A DNA stretch of 64,000 bases, from contig NZ_CP047393.1 in the NCBI RefSeq assembly GCF_009858175.1, forward strand, positions 3,782,001-3,846,000, read 5' to 3'. Below are positions 17,713 to 27,094 of this stretch, one piece after another. Numbering within the stretch: position 1 is the stretch's first letter; every line of letters begins with the position of its first letter. Position numbers and translations under genes: made by a program. Source of the DNA: Pontibacillus sp. HMF3514. Lineage in GTDB: Bacteria > Bacillota > Bacilli > Bacillales > BH030062. The notes beneath the pieces were generated by a model. It was not told the origin of the DNA. It was given only the letters and a program-made list of their open reading frames with translations, and searched no databases.

Positions 17713-18216
17713 ATGAATGATGAGATGATTTTTCAACAAATGCACTTTATTCGAAACCGTACAGTAGCAGCTTTAGATGCTACAACGGAAGAAATGGCAG
17801 ACATAATGCCCGAAGGCTTTAATAACTCAATACGATGGAATCTGGGACATATTTTTGTAGCCCAAGAACGACTCATCCATGGTTTTGTTCAAGAAGAACC
17901 ACAGCTTCCACCTCATTACGTAGAATGGTTTAACGCAAATACGAGTCCAGAAACATGGGACAAAGATGCGCCAACTCTAAGTGAACTCAGAGAGCATTTA
18001 GTTCAACAGCCTAAACGGTTAGAAGACAAATTTAAGGGGCGACTATCGGAAAAGGGACCACAACCTTTTAAATTAGGAGAGGATACAGTTTTCACTACGT
18101 TAGCAGAAGTTGTATCTTTTGCAAATTGGCATGAGGGACTTCATCAAGGAACGATTACATCACTTAAACGAGCTCAAGGTGCTGAAAAGCTATTTGAAGT
18201 TTCTTCAGGAAAATAA
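17713..18216 (+). CDS. DinB-like / YfiT-type metal-dependent four-helix protein
   Basis: 167 residues. Three histidines characteristic of the DinB/YfiT fold are visible: His46 in NLGHIF, and the pair in NWHEGLHQG near residues 138-142. Family members bind a divalent metal; many act as thiol or hydrolytic enzymes, others have no known role. The start is preceded by AAGGGGGG. Confidence 0.82.
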   Translation: MNDEMIFQQMHFIRNRTVAALDATTEEMADIMPEGFNNSIRWNLGHIFVAQERLIHGFVQEEPQLPPHYVEWFNANTSPETWDKDAPTLSELREHLVQQPKRLEDKFKGRLSEKGPQPFKLGEDTVFTTLAEVVSFANWHEGLHQGTITSLKRAQGAEKLFEVSSGK

Positions 18217-18240
18217 ATTTCTTGGCTTTAGAACATAAAT

Positions 18241-18278
18241 AGATCCCCGGAGCTCTAACCCGGGGATCTTAATTATTT
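18241..18278 (+). terminator. Terminator between DinB-like gene and opuD-like gene
   Basis: AGATCCCCGG/CCGGGGATCT stem followed by TTAATTATTTT; may also serve the converging transporter gene. Confidence 0.8.
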
Positions 18279-19825
18279 TACATTGATGTTGAGGATTCTT
18301 CACTTTGCTGCTCTTGTTTACGAGCCTGCTTCTCCTTCTTGAGCTTCAAACGATCCTCATTTAATGCTTTATAAAGTGAGTACATCATGAGGAGCATAAT
18401 GATGGAGAAAGGAAACGCTGCTGATATAAGCGCATTTTGTAACCCTTGCAGTCCACCTGTATATAAGAGAATGGCCGCCATACCTGCTTGTGCAAGTCCC
18501 CAACTAAACTTAACCGTCTTAGGAGGGTTTAATGATCCATTTGTAGTTTGCATACCCAGTACAAACGTCGCAGAGTCGGCTGAAGTGATGAAGAATGTGC
18601 CAATTAGACATAGTGCTACAATAGACAAAATGGTTCCTAATGGATATTCCATTAATGTACCAAATAGCTGCTGCTCTGTAGCAAGATTTGCAATTTCTTT
18701 AGCATTATCAAGCTCAGTCGCTGACATTCCAAAAACAGCAAACCATAGAAAACTTACAAGAGAAGGAACTGCTAATACTCCTATTAAAAACTCCCTGATG
18801 GTACGACCACGAGATACACGTGCAATAAAGATCCCTACAAATGGAGACCAAGCAATCCACCATGCCCAATAGAAGACCGTCCAGCCTTGAACCCATGAAT
18901 TCCTGTCCTCATTAAAAGGTTCTAAACGGAAACTCATATTTGGAACATCACGAAGATATTGACCAATTGTATCCGTAAATACATTCATAATAATTAATGT
19001 AGGACCCACAATGAGCATGCCCGCAAATAGAATTAAAGCTAAGAACATGTTCGCATTACTTAAATATTTAATTCCTTTACTTAATCCAGTATAAGCTGAG
19101 AACATAAATAAAACCGTTACAACCCCAATTATAATCAGCTGTACCCAGAATGTATTTGGAATATCAAGTAGATAAGACAGTCCACCATTAATTTGGGTGG
19201 CTCCAAATCCTAAGGTAGTTGCAACACCGACGACAGTAGCAAAAATAGCAATAATATCAATGATCTTCCCAATAGGGCCTCGCACCTTTTCTCCTAAGAT
19301 AGGATATAAAGTTGCACTTACTAATCCAGGTGCTCCTCTTCTAAATTTAAAATAAGCTAATGACAATGCGACCATCGCATATATAGCCCATGCATGGATG
19401 CCCCAGTGGAAATACGTAAATTTCATAGATTCTTTCATAGCAGCAGTAGTTCCAGCTTCAGCTGTAGGAGCATTCTTAATATAATGGTGAAGAGGCTCTG
19501 CTACTCCCCAGAATACTAGCCCAATCCCCATACCTGCACTAAATAACATAGCAAACCAAGTAGGAAGGCTATAATCTGGAGATTCATCTGGCTTTCCTAA
19601 TTTTATTTTTCCAAATGGACTAATAACGATAAATATACAAAATATCACAAACAATGTTACGACTAATAAGTAATACCATCCGAAATGAATAGTGATATAG
19701 TCACGGACAGTTTTCGTTACTAATTTAAGGTTATCAGGAGCTGCAGTCCCCCAAATTACTGATAATGTTGAAATGGCGATAGATATCCAGAATACTAATG
19801 TAACTTTATTTGATAGTTTACTCAC
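18278..19825 (-). CDS. opuD: BCCT family compatible-solute transporter (OpuD-like)
   Basis: 515 residues with twelve predicted membrane segments and the family signatures [14 protein letters not shown] near residue 98 and [14 protein letters not shown] near 320, which holds the aromatic cage for quaternary ammonium ligands. Imports glycine betaine or related solutes (ectoine is possible) with sodium; the choice cannot be made from sequence. The C-terminal tail is highly charged, as in osmosensing BCCT members. It is close to ectC, consistent with an osmotic-stress neighbourhood. Confidence 0.9.
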   Translation of the reverse strand: MSKLSNKVTLVFWISIAISTLSVIWGTAAPDNLKLVTKTVRDYITIHFGWYYLLVVTLFVIFCIFIVISPFGKIKLGKPDESPDYSLPTWFAMLFSAGMGIGLVFWGVAEPLHHYIKNAPTAEAGTTAAMKESMKFTYFHWGIHAWAIYAMVALSLAYFKFRRGAPGLVSATLYPILGEKVRGPIGKIIDIIAIFATVVGVATTLGFGATQINGGLSYLLDIPNTFWVQLIIIGVVTVLFMFSAYTGLSKGIKYLSNANMFLALILFAGMLIVGPTLIIMNVFTDTIGQYLRDVPNMSFRLEPFNEDRNSWVQGWTVFYWAWWIAWSPFVGIFIARVSRGRTIREFLIGVLAVPSLVSFLWFAVFGMSATELDNAKEIANLATEQQLFGTLMEYPLGTILSIVALCLIGTFFITSADSATFVLGMQTTNGSLNPPKTVKFSWGLAQAGMAAILLYTGGLQGLQNALISAAFPFSIIMLLMMYSLYKALNEDRLKLKKEKQARKQEQQSEESSTSM

Positions 19826-20132
19826 ATCAGATCTCCTCTCCTATTATGATTCATGGTTTATTAGTTACGGTGACTACCTCCTTTAAGCATTAAAATTTCA
19901 ATTGCTATACTATACCCACGATCGATCAATGTAAACAACCTGATCTACCATTAAACCTAGACGTACCTTGCGTTTGTTCCGTTATCAATAGGGTTTAATA
20001 AAATTTAAAAATACAAGACTCATAACCTAGCAGAAATTCTTTCTAACAGAAGTTAGGAGAATTTTTCATAAATTGAATTTTTGTTATAGTATATATTTAG
20101 ATTATCGAAATAATTGTAATTCACTATTTGAA
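19826..20132. other. Divergent promoter region opuD-like / MFS gene
   Basis: About 300 bp, AT-rich, holding the promoters of two divergent genes. No clear -35/-10 pair, terminator or operator was singled out. Confidence 0.35.
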
Positions 20133-20146
20133 AGAAGGAATCTATT

Positions 20147-21373
20147 ATTATAGATCAAGAGAAAAGTGCAAAACGAAATTTAATGATTATGTGGTTTGCC
20201 AACTTTTTTATCGCAGGTAGTATGACGATGGTCATGCCTTTCTTATCGTTATATATAGAAACCTTTGGAGAGTTCTCTGATACCTATGTGCAACGGTGGT
20301 CTGGGTTAGTTTTTGGAATTACCTTTTTCACAGCATTTCTCTTTTCACCAATATGGGGGCGTTTCGGAGATCATTATGGTAGGAAAAAGATTTTAATCAT
20401 TTCTGGTATAGGTCTTTCTATAAGCGTATTGCTGATGGGATTTGTAACCTCTGTATTTCAGTTATTCATACTGCGATTGTTCATGGGGATATTTACAGGT
20501 TTTATTTCTACATCCCAAGCTATGATTTCTACCCAAACCCCAAGGGAGTCTTCTGGCAGTGCATTGGGTACACTTCAAACGGGTAATGTATCTGGTGCTT
20601 TAATGGGCCCTATGTTTGGTGGCATTTTAGCGGACAGTATCGGTTTCGCTTTAACATTCCAATTAACAGCTAGCACTCTGTTTCTTGCAGCCATGTTCGT
20701 TATGTTTGGTGTTCAAGAGTTTAAAGTTGCAGAGGATACAGGTGAAGAGGAAGACCATTCTTATTCTCGAAAAGAAGTGCTTCAACACATCTGGAAGAGC
20801 CCTGTTTTACTTATGGTTATGATTGTATCCATGTTTGTTCAAATTGCTCATTTCAGTATTCAACCTATTTTAGCTCTGTTTGTTAATGAGATTCACGGTA
20901 GCGCGAATATTGCCTTTTTCTCAGGAATCGCCTTCTCTGCCGCTGGGGTAGGGAATTTATTAATGGCTAAACGTTGGGGGAGTATCGCAGATAAAATTGG
21001 GTATGAAAAAGTACTGCTTTTCTTACTCATTGCTTCTGGTGTTGTATATTTACCTGGGGCCTTCGTGGATAATATTTGGCAGCTCCTTGTCTTAAGGTTC
21101 CTACTTGGAATTACGATTGGAGGCATCATCCCTGTAAGGACAGCCTATATACGTCAGGCTGCTCCCGTTTCAATTCAAGGTGAGGTTTTAGGTTACACAA
21201 CCAGCCTTCGTTTCCTTGGAAACATCATTGGCCCAGCTTTAGGAGGGTTTTTAGCTGGATCATTTGGATTCACTTCTGTTTTCATTACAACAACTCTACT
21301 GCTGTTAGCAAGTGGATTTAGTTTAGGTCTACTATTACAAAAACAACCAAGTACAGTTAAGCGATATGGATAA
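20147..21373 (+). CDS. MFS efflux transporter with probable non-canonical start codon
   Basis: Twelve-helix major facilitator of the drug:proton antiporter type (motif A: GRFGDHYGRKK near residue 80). The first ATG (20183) has no ribosome site and would begin within the first helix. The same frame runs upstream through IDQEKSAKRNL, and AGAAGGAA (20133-20140) ends six bases before ATT 20147 and nine before ATA 20150. An AUU or AUA initiator is therefore proposed; 20183 remains the conservative alternative. Substrate unknown. Confidence 0.8.
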   Translation: MIDQEKSAKRNLMIMWFANFFIAGSMTMVMPFLSLYIETFGEFSDTYVQRWSGLVFGITFFTAFLFSPIWGRFGDHYGRKKILIISGIGLSISVLLMGFVTSVFQLFILRLFMGIFTGFISTSQAMISTQTPRESSGSALGTLQTGNVSGALMGPMFGGILADSIGFALTFQLTASTLFLAAMFVMFGVQEFKVAEDTGEEEDHSYSRKEVLQHIWKSPVLLMVMIVSMFVQIAHFSIQPILALFVNEIHGSANIAFFSGIAFSAAGVGNLLMAKRWGSIADKIGYEKVLLFLLIASGVVYLPGAFVDNIWQLLVLRFLLGITIGGIIPVRTAYIRQAAPVSIQGEVLGYTTSLRFLGNIIGPALGGFLAGSFGFTSVFITTTLLLLASGFSLGLLLQKQPSTVKRYG

Positions 21374-21398
21374 GGGTGCTCTAGCAGCACCCTTTTTT
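21374..21398 (+). terminator. Terminator after MFS gene
   Basis: GGGTGCT/AGCACCC stem and six T. Confidence 0.9.
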
Positions 21399-21467
21399 AA
21401 TTCTTTAGGAAATTAAAAAGTTTGTGGCTTGTGTATAGCTCATTTACGAGAGCGTGGCCACATCCAG

Positions 21468-21796
21468 CTCCAGCGCCCAGCAACGAATGGACTTGGGCCC
21501 ACACGACGTGGGTCAGATCGGTGTTTTCACAGGATGTGACGACACCGATCTTCCTTATTCCTTTCTCCGTTCGATAAGTCAACATCAAATTGCTTCACAA
21601 TTTGTGTTTCCTTTACACATTTGATGACATAAAATTTTATCGAAGGAGTAATTCGACATAGTTAAAATTTCTAGGTTAAAGTACCACAGCAACTAAGCTT
21701 CTGTCTGCGCCTACCGGCTTGCCAATCAGCAAGTTTAGTTAATCTTACTACGGGCTCAGTCCAGTCCCTTCGTTGCTAAACGGGCTCTGGAGCTTT
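21468..21796. repeat. MITE-like element with long inverted ends
   Basis: Begins AGCTCCAGCGCCCAGCAACG and ends CGTTGCTAAACGGGCTCTGG plus AGCT. The outer ~40 bp on each side pair as an imperfect inverted repeat (AGCAACGAATGGACT / AGTCCCTTCGTTGCT inside it). It contains a nested hairpin (AGATCGGTGT/ACACCGATCT near 21,517-21,552) also found in composite repeat copy 2, and a ~110-bp segment (21,630-21,740) with an inverted copy at 55.8 kb. No coding capacity. Confidence 0.7.
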
Positions 21797-21801
21797 TGTT
21801 T

Positions 21802-22563
21802 TTAACCCTTCATCTTGTCATAAAGCCTCTTCAACACTATAGCTTGTGCCCATAATGGCAAGGGCTCATCCACCTTTTGCTTCCATTCCTCTCCTTCTAA
21901 AAGGCCTTCTTCATACATCCACTCAACTGCTTCTCGTTTCCAAGAAGCGATACTGCCCTTCTTGTCTTCAGGATTTCTGTACGTGTGACCAAAGTATTCT
22001 GCTATAGCCTGAGCATGGTTTCGAGCAACTTTTCTTCTGTATTCGCTGGTTTTCATGAGAGTAAGATCTTCTTCATTTGTCATGAATCCATTCTCAGTTA
22101 GTATAGCGACCATATTCGTTTCTCGAATAACATGAAAATTTGTCCATTCTCCAATTTTGGACGCATGTGTACCATTTCCATGTAAATGAATGCCTGAGTG
22201 TTGCATATGTTTTGCAAAAAGGTAAGCTAGTCGTTTTCCTTCATTTGAAGAGTGCCAGTAAAAGCAACACGCCCCTCGGATATAAGGGTCATTTGAGGCA
22301 TTTGCATGAACACTCCAAAACAAATCAACATTTTCTCTATTTGCAAGGTCCGTTCTTTCCTTTAGAGAAACTTCTTTTTCATATAGGGGCTGAGTCAGAA
22401 GAACAGAAAAACCGTTGTACTCAAGGAGCTCTTTTAAATAACTCACAACACTAGCATTAAATTGATGTTCTTCAAAAACTCCTCCCTTTGTCTCTACCCC
22501 TTTTGCATTCCTCTGCTCATATGTATCTTGTCCATGTCCTGCATCTAACGCAATTCTGACCAT
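21802..22563 (-). CDS. N-acetylmuramoyl-L-alanine amidase (Amidase_3)
   Basis: Zinc amidase cleaving the MurNAc-L-Ala bond of peptidoglycan. Residues 1-175 form the catalytic domain with ligands His10 (DAGHG), Glu31/32 and His86 (SVHAN) and the catalytic Glu157 (TENGF). There is no signal peptide, and the C-terminal ~65 residues (SWKREAVEWMYEEGLLEG...) look like a small helical module found in phage-type or spore-type amidases. Either endolysin-like release or mother-cell use during sporulation is possible. Confidence 0.88.
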   Translation of the reverse strand: MVRIALDAGHGQDTYEQRNAKGVETKGGVFEEHQFNASVVSYLKELLEYNGFSVLLTQPLYEKEVSLKERTDLANRENVDLFWSVHANASNDPYIRGACCFYWHSSNEGKRLAYLFAKHMQHSGIHLHGNGTHASKIGEWTNFHVIRETNMVAILTENGFMTNEEDLTLMKTSEYRRKVARNHAQAIAEYFGHTYRNPEDKKGSIASWKREAVEWMYEEGLLEGEEWKQKVDEPLPLWAQAIVLKRLYDKMKG

Positions 22564-22729
22564 ATGCCCTCACCTCAGCTATAAGTTTGTTATTATTGTG
22601 CCACATACTGGTATAAACAGGGGGGTTACTCCATAATTTACATCTTTTTTACCGGTCAATATTAGGACTTTTGATTCGAATCGTATGAATGTAAGAACAA
22701 AATTAGCTTACGATTAGGAGGTTAGCCTA

Positions 22730-23083
22730 ATGACTTCTTACAATAAAACGGAAGATCATATAAATGAAGAGAATTTTCAATCAGATGATCCAGTAACTCG
22801 GGAGCAACGTTCTAAAAAGAGTTATAAAAAACCTTGGTATAATCAAGGGTGGATGTGGCTCATCGTTGTAATCATAACCTTAGGTGTATTTATCTTTTTA
22901 TTTCAAGGACTCATAGATCAATTAAGTCAACTGACACAAGCAACACAAGAACAAACAGACGCTGTCCAAGAACAAAACCAAATCCTTTCTGGTATTAAAG
23001 AGAAGATGAACGAATTAATGGTTGAACTAAATCGTGTCGCATCAGATGTTGTACAGGCTATTCAAAGTAAAACAAAAGCTTAA
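22730..23083 (+). CDS. Small single-pass membrane protein with coiled coil
   Basis: 117 residues, no family recognised: charged N-terminus (~1-40), one membrane helix (~43-63), then a Gln-rich heptad-like region (TQATQEQTDAVQEQNQ) likely to form a coiled coil outside the membrane. Good ribosome site AGGAGG. Confidence 0.7.
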   Translation: MTSYNKTEDHINEENFQSDDPVTREQRSKKSYKKPWYNQGWMWLIVVIITLGVFIFLFQGLIDQLSQLTQATQEQTDAVQEQNQILSGIKEKMNELMVELNRVASDVVQAIQSKTKA

Positions 23084-23091
23084 TATATGAA

Positions 23092-23127
23092 AAGAGGCAA
23101 GTCACTTTGTGATTTGTCTCTTTTTTT
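23092..23127 (+). terminator. Terminator after coiled-coil membrane protein gene
   Basis: Imperfect stem AGAGGCAAGTCAC/GATTTGTCTCT with a seven-T tail. Confidence 0.75.
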
Positions 23128-23192
23128 GATTACCTAAATGGTTGTTTAATCAATACATTAAAGCTCTCTTACTTATAAATGAGTTAGGTTGC

Positions 23193-23570
23193 GCTATTAA
23201 AAGAATATGGGATGGAATTTCGTAATCATTATGCAGGAAGTACTGCTTGTTCCCCAAGCAGGACGACATTATATACAGGTCAGTATCCTTCACTTCACGG
23301 AGTAACACAAACAAGTGGCAACACCGTTCACTTGAGGTGTGAACGTATCGGTGAAAATGGCTATTTTCAACAGATTCCCCCTTATTCCTGAAATCATTGA
23401 CGATGGTGCCTTTTACCTTTTGTTACTTTCATTATATGGGTGGAATATTGGGGTATTATCAAGTCTATGTAAAGAAAGGGTTGAGATTTTATGAAGGGGA
23501 TGTACTCGTTTTTGGCTAACAATGATGCACTTTGGTTAGAGTCCTCCCAATGAAAAGAAGCCCCATTTAA
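23193..23570 (+). pseudogene. Sulfatase fragment (decayed)
   Basis: A frame from about 23,195 to 23,391 encodes LLKEYGMEFRNHYAGSTACSP followed by SRTTLYTGQYPSLHGV. This is the arylsulfatase formylglycine signature (Cys-x-Pro-Ser-Arg) with its usual flanks. It lacks the N-terminal metal-binding aspartates and is followed by a stop; further scraps, such as GYYQVYVKKG in another frame, may be the next block. No start codon, no ribosome site. A relic of a sulfatase gene. Confidence 0.7.
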
Positions 23571-23583
23571 GTGGGACCTCAAT
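23554..23583 (-). terminator. Weak terminator after the 148-residue gene
   Basis: Minus-strand GTCCCAC/TGGGGC hairpin followed by TTCTTTTC. Confidence 0.5.
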
Positions 23584-23584
23584 G

Positions 23585-24031
23585 TTATATATCTTCAATT
23601 TCATCCAAGACTGGATATATAGCCTCTACACCTTTTTCCGCGACCAGACAACTTACCCCAAGAGGCGTTTCCCAAAAAGAATCGGGAATAACAGGGTTCT
23701 TCAATCCTGCTGCAGAAAAAAGAGCTCGGTAAATTCGATGCAAGTGCTGTTGAGTAACAGCTCTATCCTGTTCCTTCTCTCCTCTAGCTAGTAGAAATAC
23801 ATAACGCATGGATTGAAACAAATTATCCCCTGGCATAAAGGTGAAATTTTTATAAAGTTGCATTCGTTCTTCCACATCTTGCTTTATCGCATCTTTTACT
23901 GCGAGATCCTCTAAATGTTCATATAAGTGTCGATACACTTGTTGAAATACGCGTCTTTTTTCATTTTGCATAACTTCGTCCGTGTATATCTCTTGTAGTT
24001 TATCGTGTGCTTTTTCCGGTGTCCAGTTCAA
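23585..24031 (-). CDS. Hypothetical protein, 148 residues
   Basis: No family recognised. Mostly helical and acidic, no membrane segment or signal peptide. A TTG start is supported by GGGAGGG seven bases upstream. A cre-like palindrome (24,044-24,057) lies immediately before the ribosome site, suggesting carbon-source control. Confidence 0.65.
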   Translation of the reverse strand: MNWTPEKAHDKLQEIYTDEVMQNEKRRVFQQVYRHLYEHLEDLAVKDAIKQDVEERMQLYKNFTFMPGDNLFQSMRYVFLLARGEKEQDRAVTQQHLHRIYRALFSAAGLKNPVIPDSFWETPLGVSCLVAEKGVEAIYPVLDEIEDI

Positions 24032-24043
24032 AACAAGCCCTCC

Positions 24044-24057
24044 CTTGAAAGCGTTTC
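24044..24057 (-). promoter_or_regulatory. cre-like palindrome
   Basis: TGAAAGCGTTTCAT differs from the cre consensus at one position and is near-symmetrical around CG. Located between promoter and ribosome site of the 148-residue gene, where CcpA would act as a roadblock. Confidence 0.4.
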
Positions 24058-24192
24058 ATCCATTGTATCAAAACTTTTCCGTATGGTGTTGTATGTAGCA
24101 AGACAACCTAAGAAGAAAGCGTGAGACATGAGTACCATGTGCCACATATGTTATTATAGATTCAAAATGTTGAAGTAAAAGGAAGTGACAGC

Positions 24193-25125
24193 ATGCGTGT
24201 CGTAAACAACATCGCTGATTTAATTGGGAACACACCACTCGTAAAATTAAACCGCATCGTTCCTGAGGGTGGAGCAGATGTGTATATGAAATTAGAAATG
24301 TTTAACCCAAGCGGAAGCGTTAAAGACCGTGCCGCTTATAATATGCTAGTGGAAGCTGAAAAGGCTGGAGAACTTAAGGAAGGTTCCACAATCATTGAAC
24401 CAACTAGCGGGAATACTGGGATTGGACTTGCAATGAATGCTTCGGCTCGTGGCTATCGAGCGATCCTTGTTATGCCTGACACGATGACACAAGAGCGTAT
24501 CAACTTATTGAAGGCCTATGGTGCTGAAGTTGAACTGACCCCTGGAGCAGAGAAAATGCCAGGAGCTATTAAACGTGCTGAGGAACTAGCAAAAGAAATT
24601 CCGAATAGTTTCGTTCCAATGCAGTTTAAGAACATGGCAAACCCTGATGCTCACCGGAACACAACTGCAACGGAAATTATTGAGGCAATGGATGAACTAG
24701 GCAAGCCTCTAGCTGCTTTTGTTTCTACTGCAGGTACTGGCGGAACTGTTACAGGTACAGGTGAAACGTTAAAGGATCATTACAAAGATCTTTCTGTACA
24801 CGTGGTAGAACCACATGGATCTCCTGTTTTATCTGGTGGAAAGCCCGGTAAGCACAAACTAGTCGGAACGAGTCCTGGTTTCATCCCAGATATTTTAAAC
24901 CAAGATGTTTATGATGAAATTTTTAAAATCACGGATGAAGATGCCTATGATATAACACGTCGCCTTGCACGTGAAGAAGGTATTCTAGTTGGACCTTCAG
25001 CTGGAGCCGCTGCTTATGCCGCTATGGAAGTAGCAAAACGCAAGCAACCTGGCGAAGTTGTGGTGTGTATTGCACCGGATACAGGGGAACGATACCTATC
25101 CGGCGATTTGTTTAAATTTGATTAA
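24193..25125 (+). CDS. cysK: Cysteine synthase (O-acetylserine sulfhydrylase)
   Basis: PLP enzyme making cysteine from O-acetylserine and sulfide. 310 residues; PLP Lys44 in GSVKDRAA, substrate loop TSGNTG near 69 and the phosphate-binding GTGGTVTG near 178. Full family length. Stands alone; B. subtilis-like genomes often carry a second CysK paralogue, so it may not be the only one. Start supported by AGGAAGTGA. Confidence 0.93.
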   Translation: MRVVNNIADLIGNTPLVKLNRIVPEGGADVYMKLEMFNPSGSVKDRAAYNMLVEAEKAGELKEGSTIIEPTSGNTGIGLAMNASARGYRAILVMPDTMTQERINLLKAYGAEVELTPGAEKMPGAIKRAEELAKEIPNSFVPMQFKNMANPDAHRNTTATEIIEAMDELGKPLAAFVSTAGTGGTVTGTGETLKDHYKDLSVHVVEPHGSPVLSGGKPGKHKLVGTSPGFIPDILNQDVYDEIFKITDEDAYDITRRLAREEGILVGPSAGAAAYAAMEVAKRKQPGEVVVCIAPDTGERYLSGDLFKFD

Positions 25126-25127
25126 GT

Positions 25128-25166
25128 AAAAGGTCATCAGCAACGAATATGCTGATGACCTTTTTA
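25128..25166. terminator. Bidirectional terminator between cysK and a small membrane protein gene
   Basis: AAAGGTCATCAGCA/TGCTGATGACCTTT stem with T runs usable on both strands. Confidence 0.85.
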
Positions 25167-25337
25167 TGCTCCATGATGGTCGTTATCAAAATCAGGTTTT
25201 CTTTCCTCTTCTTCATCATTTTTCTTTTTCAAGTATTCTCCAATAACTGAACTGTTAATGCCGTTTCTTACGGCGGTTTCAATGATAAGATATAGGAATA
25301 ATAACGATATAACATATACCACAATAAAAAGTATCAT
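25164..25337 (-). CDS. 57-residue membrane protein
   Basis: Begins MILFIVVYVISLLFLYLI, one membrane helix of about 20 residues, followed by a charged tail (KKKNDEEEERKPDFDNDHHGA). The ATG at 25337 has GGGGGGAGGAG six bases upstream, strong support that it is translated. Family not recognised; likely overlooked by length cut-offs. Confidence 0.7.
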   Translation of the reverse strand: MILFIVVYVISLLFLYLIIETAVRNGINSSVIGEYLKKKNDEEEERKPDFDNDHHGA

Positions 25338-25611
25338 ACTAATTCTCCTCCCCCCTACGAAGAAGCCTTTGGTAACTTAAAGAGATAAAATACTCTCCAT
25401 TTTGATGTCCATAGTCCTTTTTTTCATATTTATAAACGAACCAAAGGAATCCCTTTTACATGTTCTTCATTCGCTTTTTGAACTGTGATCATGCCTATCC
25501 TCTATAATAATTTGGAAATGATTACATTTACTTTATAAGATGACCTGACTTTTGTAAATCTTAAAAAAGCTTCGATTATCTCTATTACAAAATATTATTC
25601 TTTCTAACTCC
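25338..25611. other. Intergenic region, nothing recognised
   Basis: About 270 AT-rich bases between the small membrane protein gene and the symporter terminator. No frame with a ribosome site and no obvious RNA fold. Confidence 0.4.
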
Positions 25612-25643
25612 AAAAAAAGCCAGGTGACTCATTCACCTGGCTT
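25612..25643 (-). terminator. Terminator of the DAACS symporter gene
   Basis: AGCCAGGTGA/TCACCTGGCT stem and seven T on the minus strand. Confidence 0.9.
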
Positions 25644-25651
25644 AAGCTTAC

Positions 25652-26872
25652 TTATGCTTCTTGATGTTTCTGTTCCGTCTTATTAATTAAGGATGTTCCG
25701 ACAAGATCACCCGTTACGTTCAAGGCTGTTGCGCCCATTCCAACTAGAGCATCAATAGAAGTTAATATAGCAACGGCTTCCATTGGTAGTCCTACTTGAG
25801 CAAACACTGTCGCAATCATAACGATTCCAGCTCCTGGAACACCTGCTGTACCAATGGATGCCAGTGTTCCTACAATTACGATCATTAACATGCTTGTGAA
25901 GCCTAGTGTCGTATCTGTGTAATTAGCAGCAAATACTGCTGATACTGCAATACGAATAGCTGCTCCGTCCATATTAATCGTTGCACCAAGAGGTAAACTG
26001 AAGCCATACAAGCTCTTGGATAACCCTAAGCGATTAGCCGCATTTAGAGTTACTGGCAATGTCCCTGAACTACTTTGGGTAACAAAAGCTGTTATCATTG
26101 GTGTACGAGCTTGAGAGAAAAACTGGCTTGGCTTCATCTTAAATGTCACCATCATCAACACATAGATTCCAATTTGTGCAATCAAAGCAATATAAAGAAC
26201 AAAGACCATATTACCTAGAGATAAAATGGTATCCATTCCTTGCTTACCGACAGTTTGAGCAATAATCGCAAAAATTCCAATTGGAACATATTGCAGAATG
26301 ACATTCATGATTTTGAATGTAGCTTCATTTAATCCGTTAAACACTTTATAGATGTGCTCACCTAAATCCCCATGCTCTTTAGAGCTTCGTAATGCGGCAA
26401 TCGCAATACCGAAAACTAGTGCCGTAAAGATAATTCCAAGCAGGTTCATCTCACTAAATGCTGTCACGATGTTTTTGGGTACGATGTTTAGTAACACACT
26501 CGCTATACCAGGGTGTTCATTTGCTTCAATAGTTGAATCCGTCTCTGCGGTTACCCCTGAACCTGGATCAAATAAACTTGCTACTGTCAGTCCTACAGTC
26601 ATGGCTAAGGCAGACGTTACAACGTAATACATAAACACCTTTCCACCCATGCGACCTAAATCACCTAACTTTGTCTGGTTAACACCAACAACCAAGGTGA
26701 ACAGAATAAGCGGAATGATGATAAACTGAAGCAATCTCATTAGTAAATCGCCGAATGGAGCTAATACAGATGCCTGTTCTCCAAAAATAAGACCAACAAT
26801 AATACCTAAAATAAGTGCAATCGTTATTTTCACAATTAATGAAGTATCTGTATATGCTTTTAGTAGTTTCAT
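25652..26872 (-). CDS. Dicarboxylate/amino acid:cation symporter (DAACS, GltP/GltT-like)
   Basis: 406 residues. Takes up glutamate/aspartate or C4-dicarboxylates with Na+ or H+. The serine-rich hairpin tip TQSSSGTLP and the transport motif NMDGAA in the seventh helix are both present. The start is moved to the ATG with AAGGAGGGG upstream. Stands alone with its own terminator. Confidence 0.9.
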   Translation of the reverse strand: MKLLKAYTDTSLIVKITIALILGIIVGLIFGEQASVLAPFGDLLMRLLQFIIIPLILFTLVVGVNQTKLGDLGRMGGKVFMYYVVTSALAMTVGLTVASLFDPGSGVTAETDSTIEANEHPGIASVLLNIVPKNIVTAFSEMNLLGIIFTALVFGIAIAALRSSKEHGDLGEHIYKVFNGLNEATFKIMNVILQYVPIGIFAIIAQTVGKQGMDTILSLGNMVFVLYIALIAQIGIYVLMMVTFKMKPSQFFSQARTPMITAFVTQSSSGTLPVTLNAANRLGLSKSLYGFSLPLGATINMDGAAIRIAVSAVFAANYTDTTLGFTSMLMIVIVGTLASIGTAGVPGAGIVMIATVFAQVGLPMEAVAILTSIDALVGMGATALNVTGDLVGTSLINKTEQKHQEA

Positions 26873-27040
26873 ATCTTTACCCCTCCTTACTAGAATATCT
26901 ATTAAACCTATTAATTTTATCGGGATTAACAATATTAAAATACATCATGACAGGTGATCTGTCAAAATGTAAAATTATCCTTCTTATCCTCTATTCATTA
27001 CAATTCTTTCAAATGCCCCCTTATACTTAACCGTTGGGAA

Positions 27041-27073
27041 AGAAAAAGAGGAAGATTGACCTCCCTCTTTTAT
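27041..27073 (-). terminator. Terminator of the aldo/keto reductase gene
   Basis: Minus-strand AAGAGG...CCTCTT hairpin followed by TTTCTTTC. Confidence 0.6.
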
Positions 27074-27094
27074 CATCAATACTTTTAAATGCGT

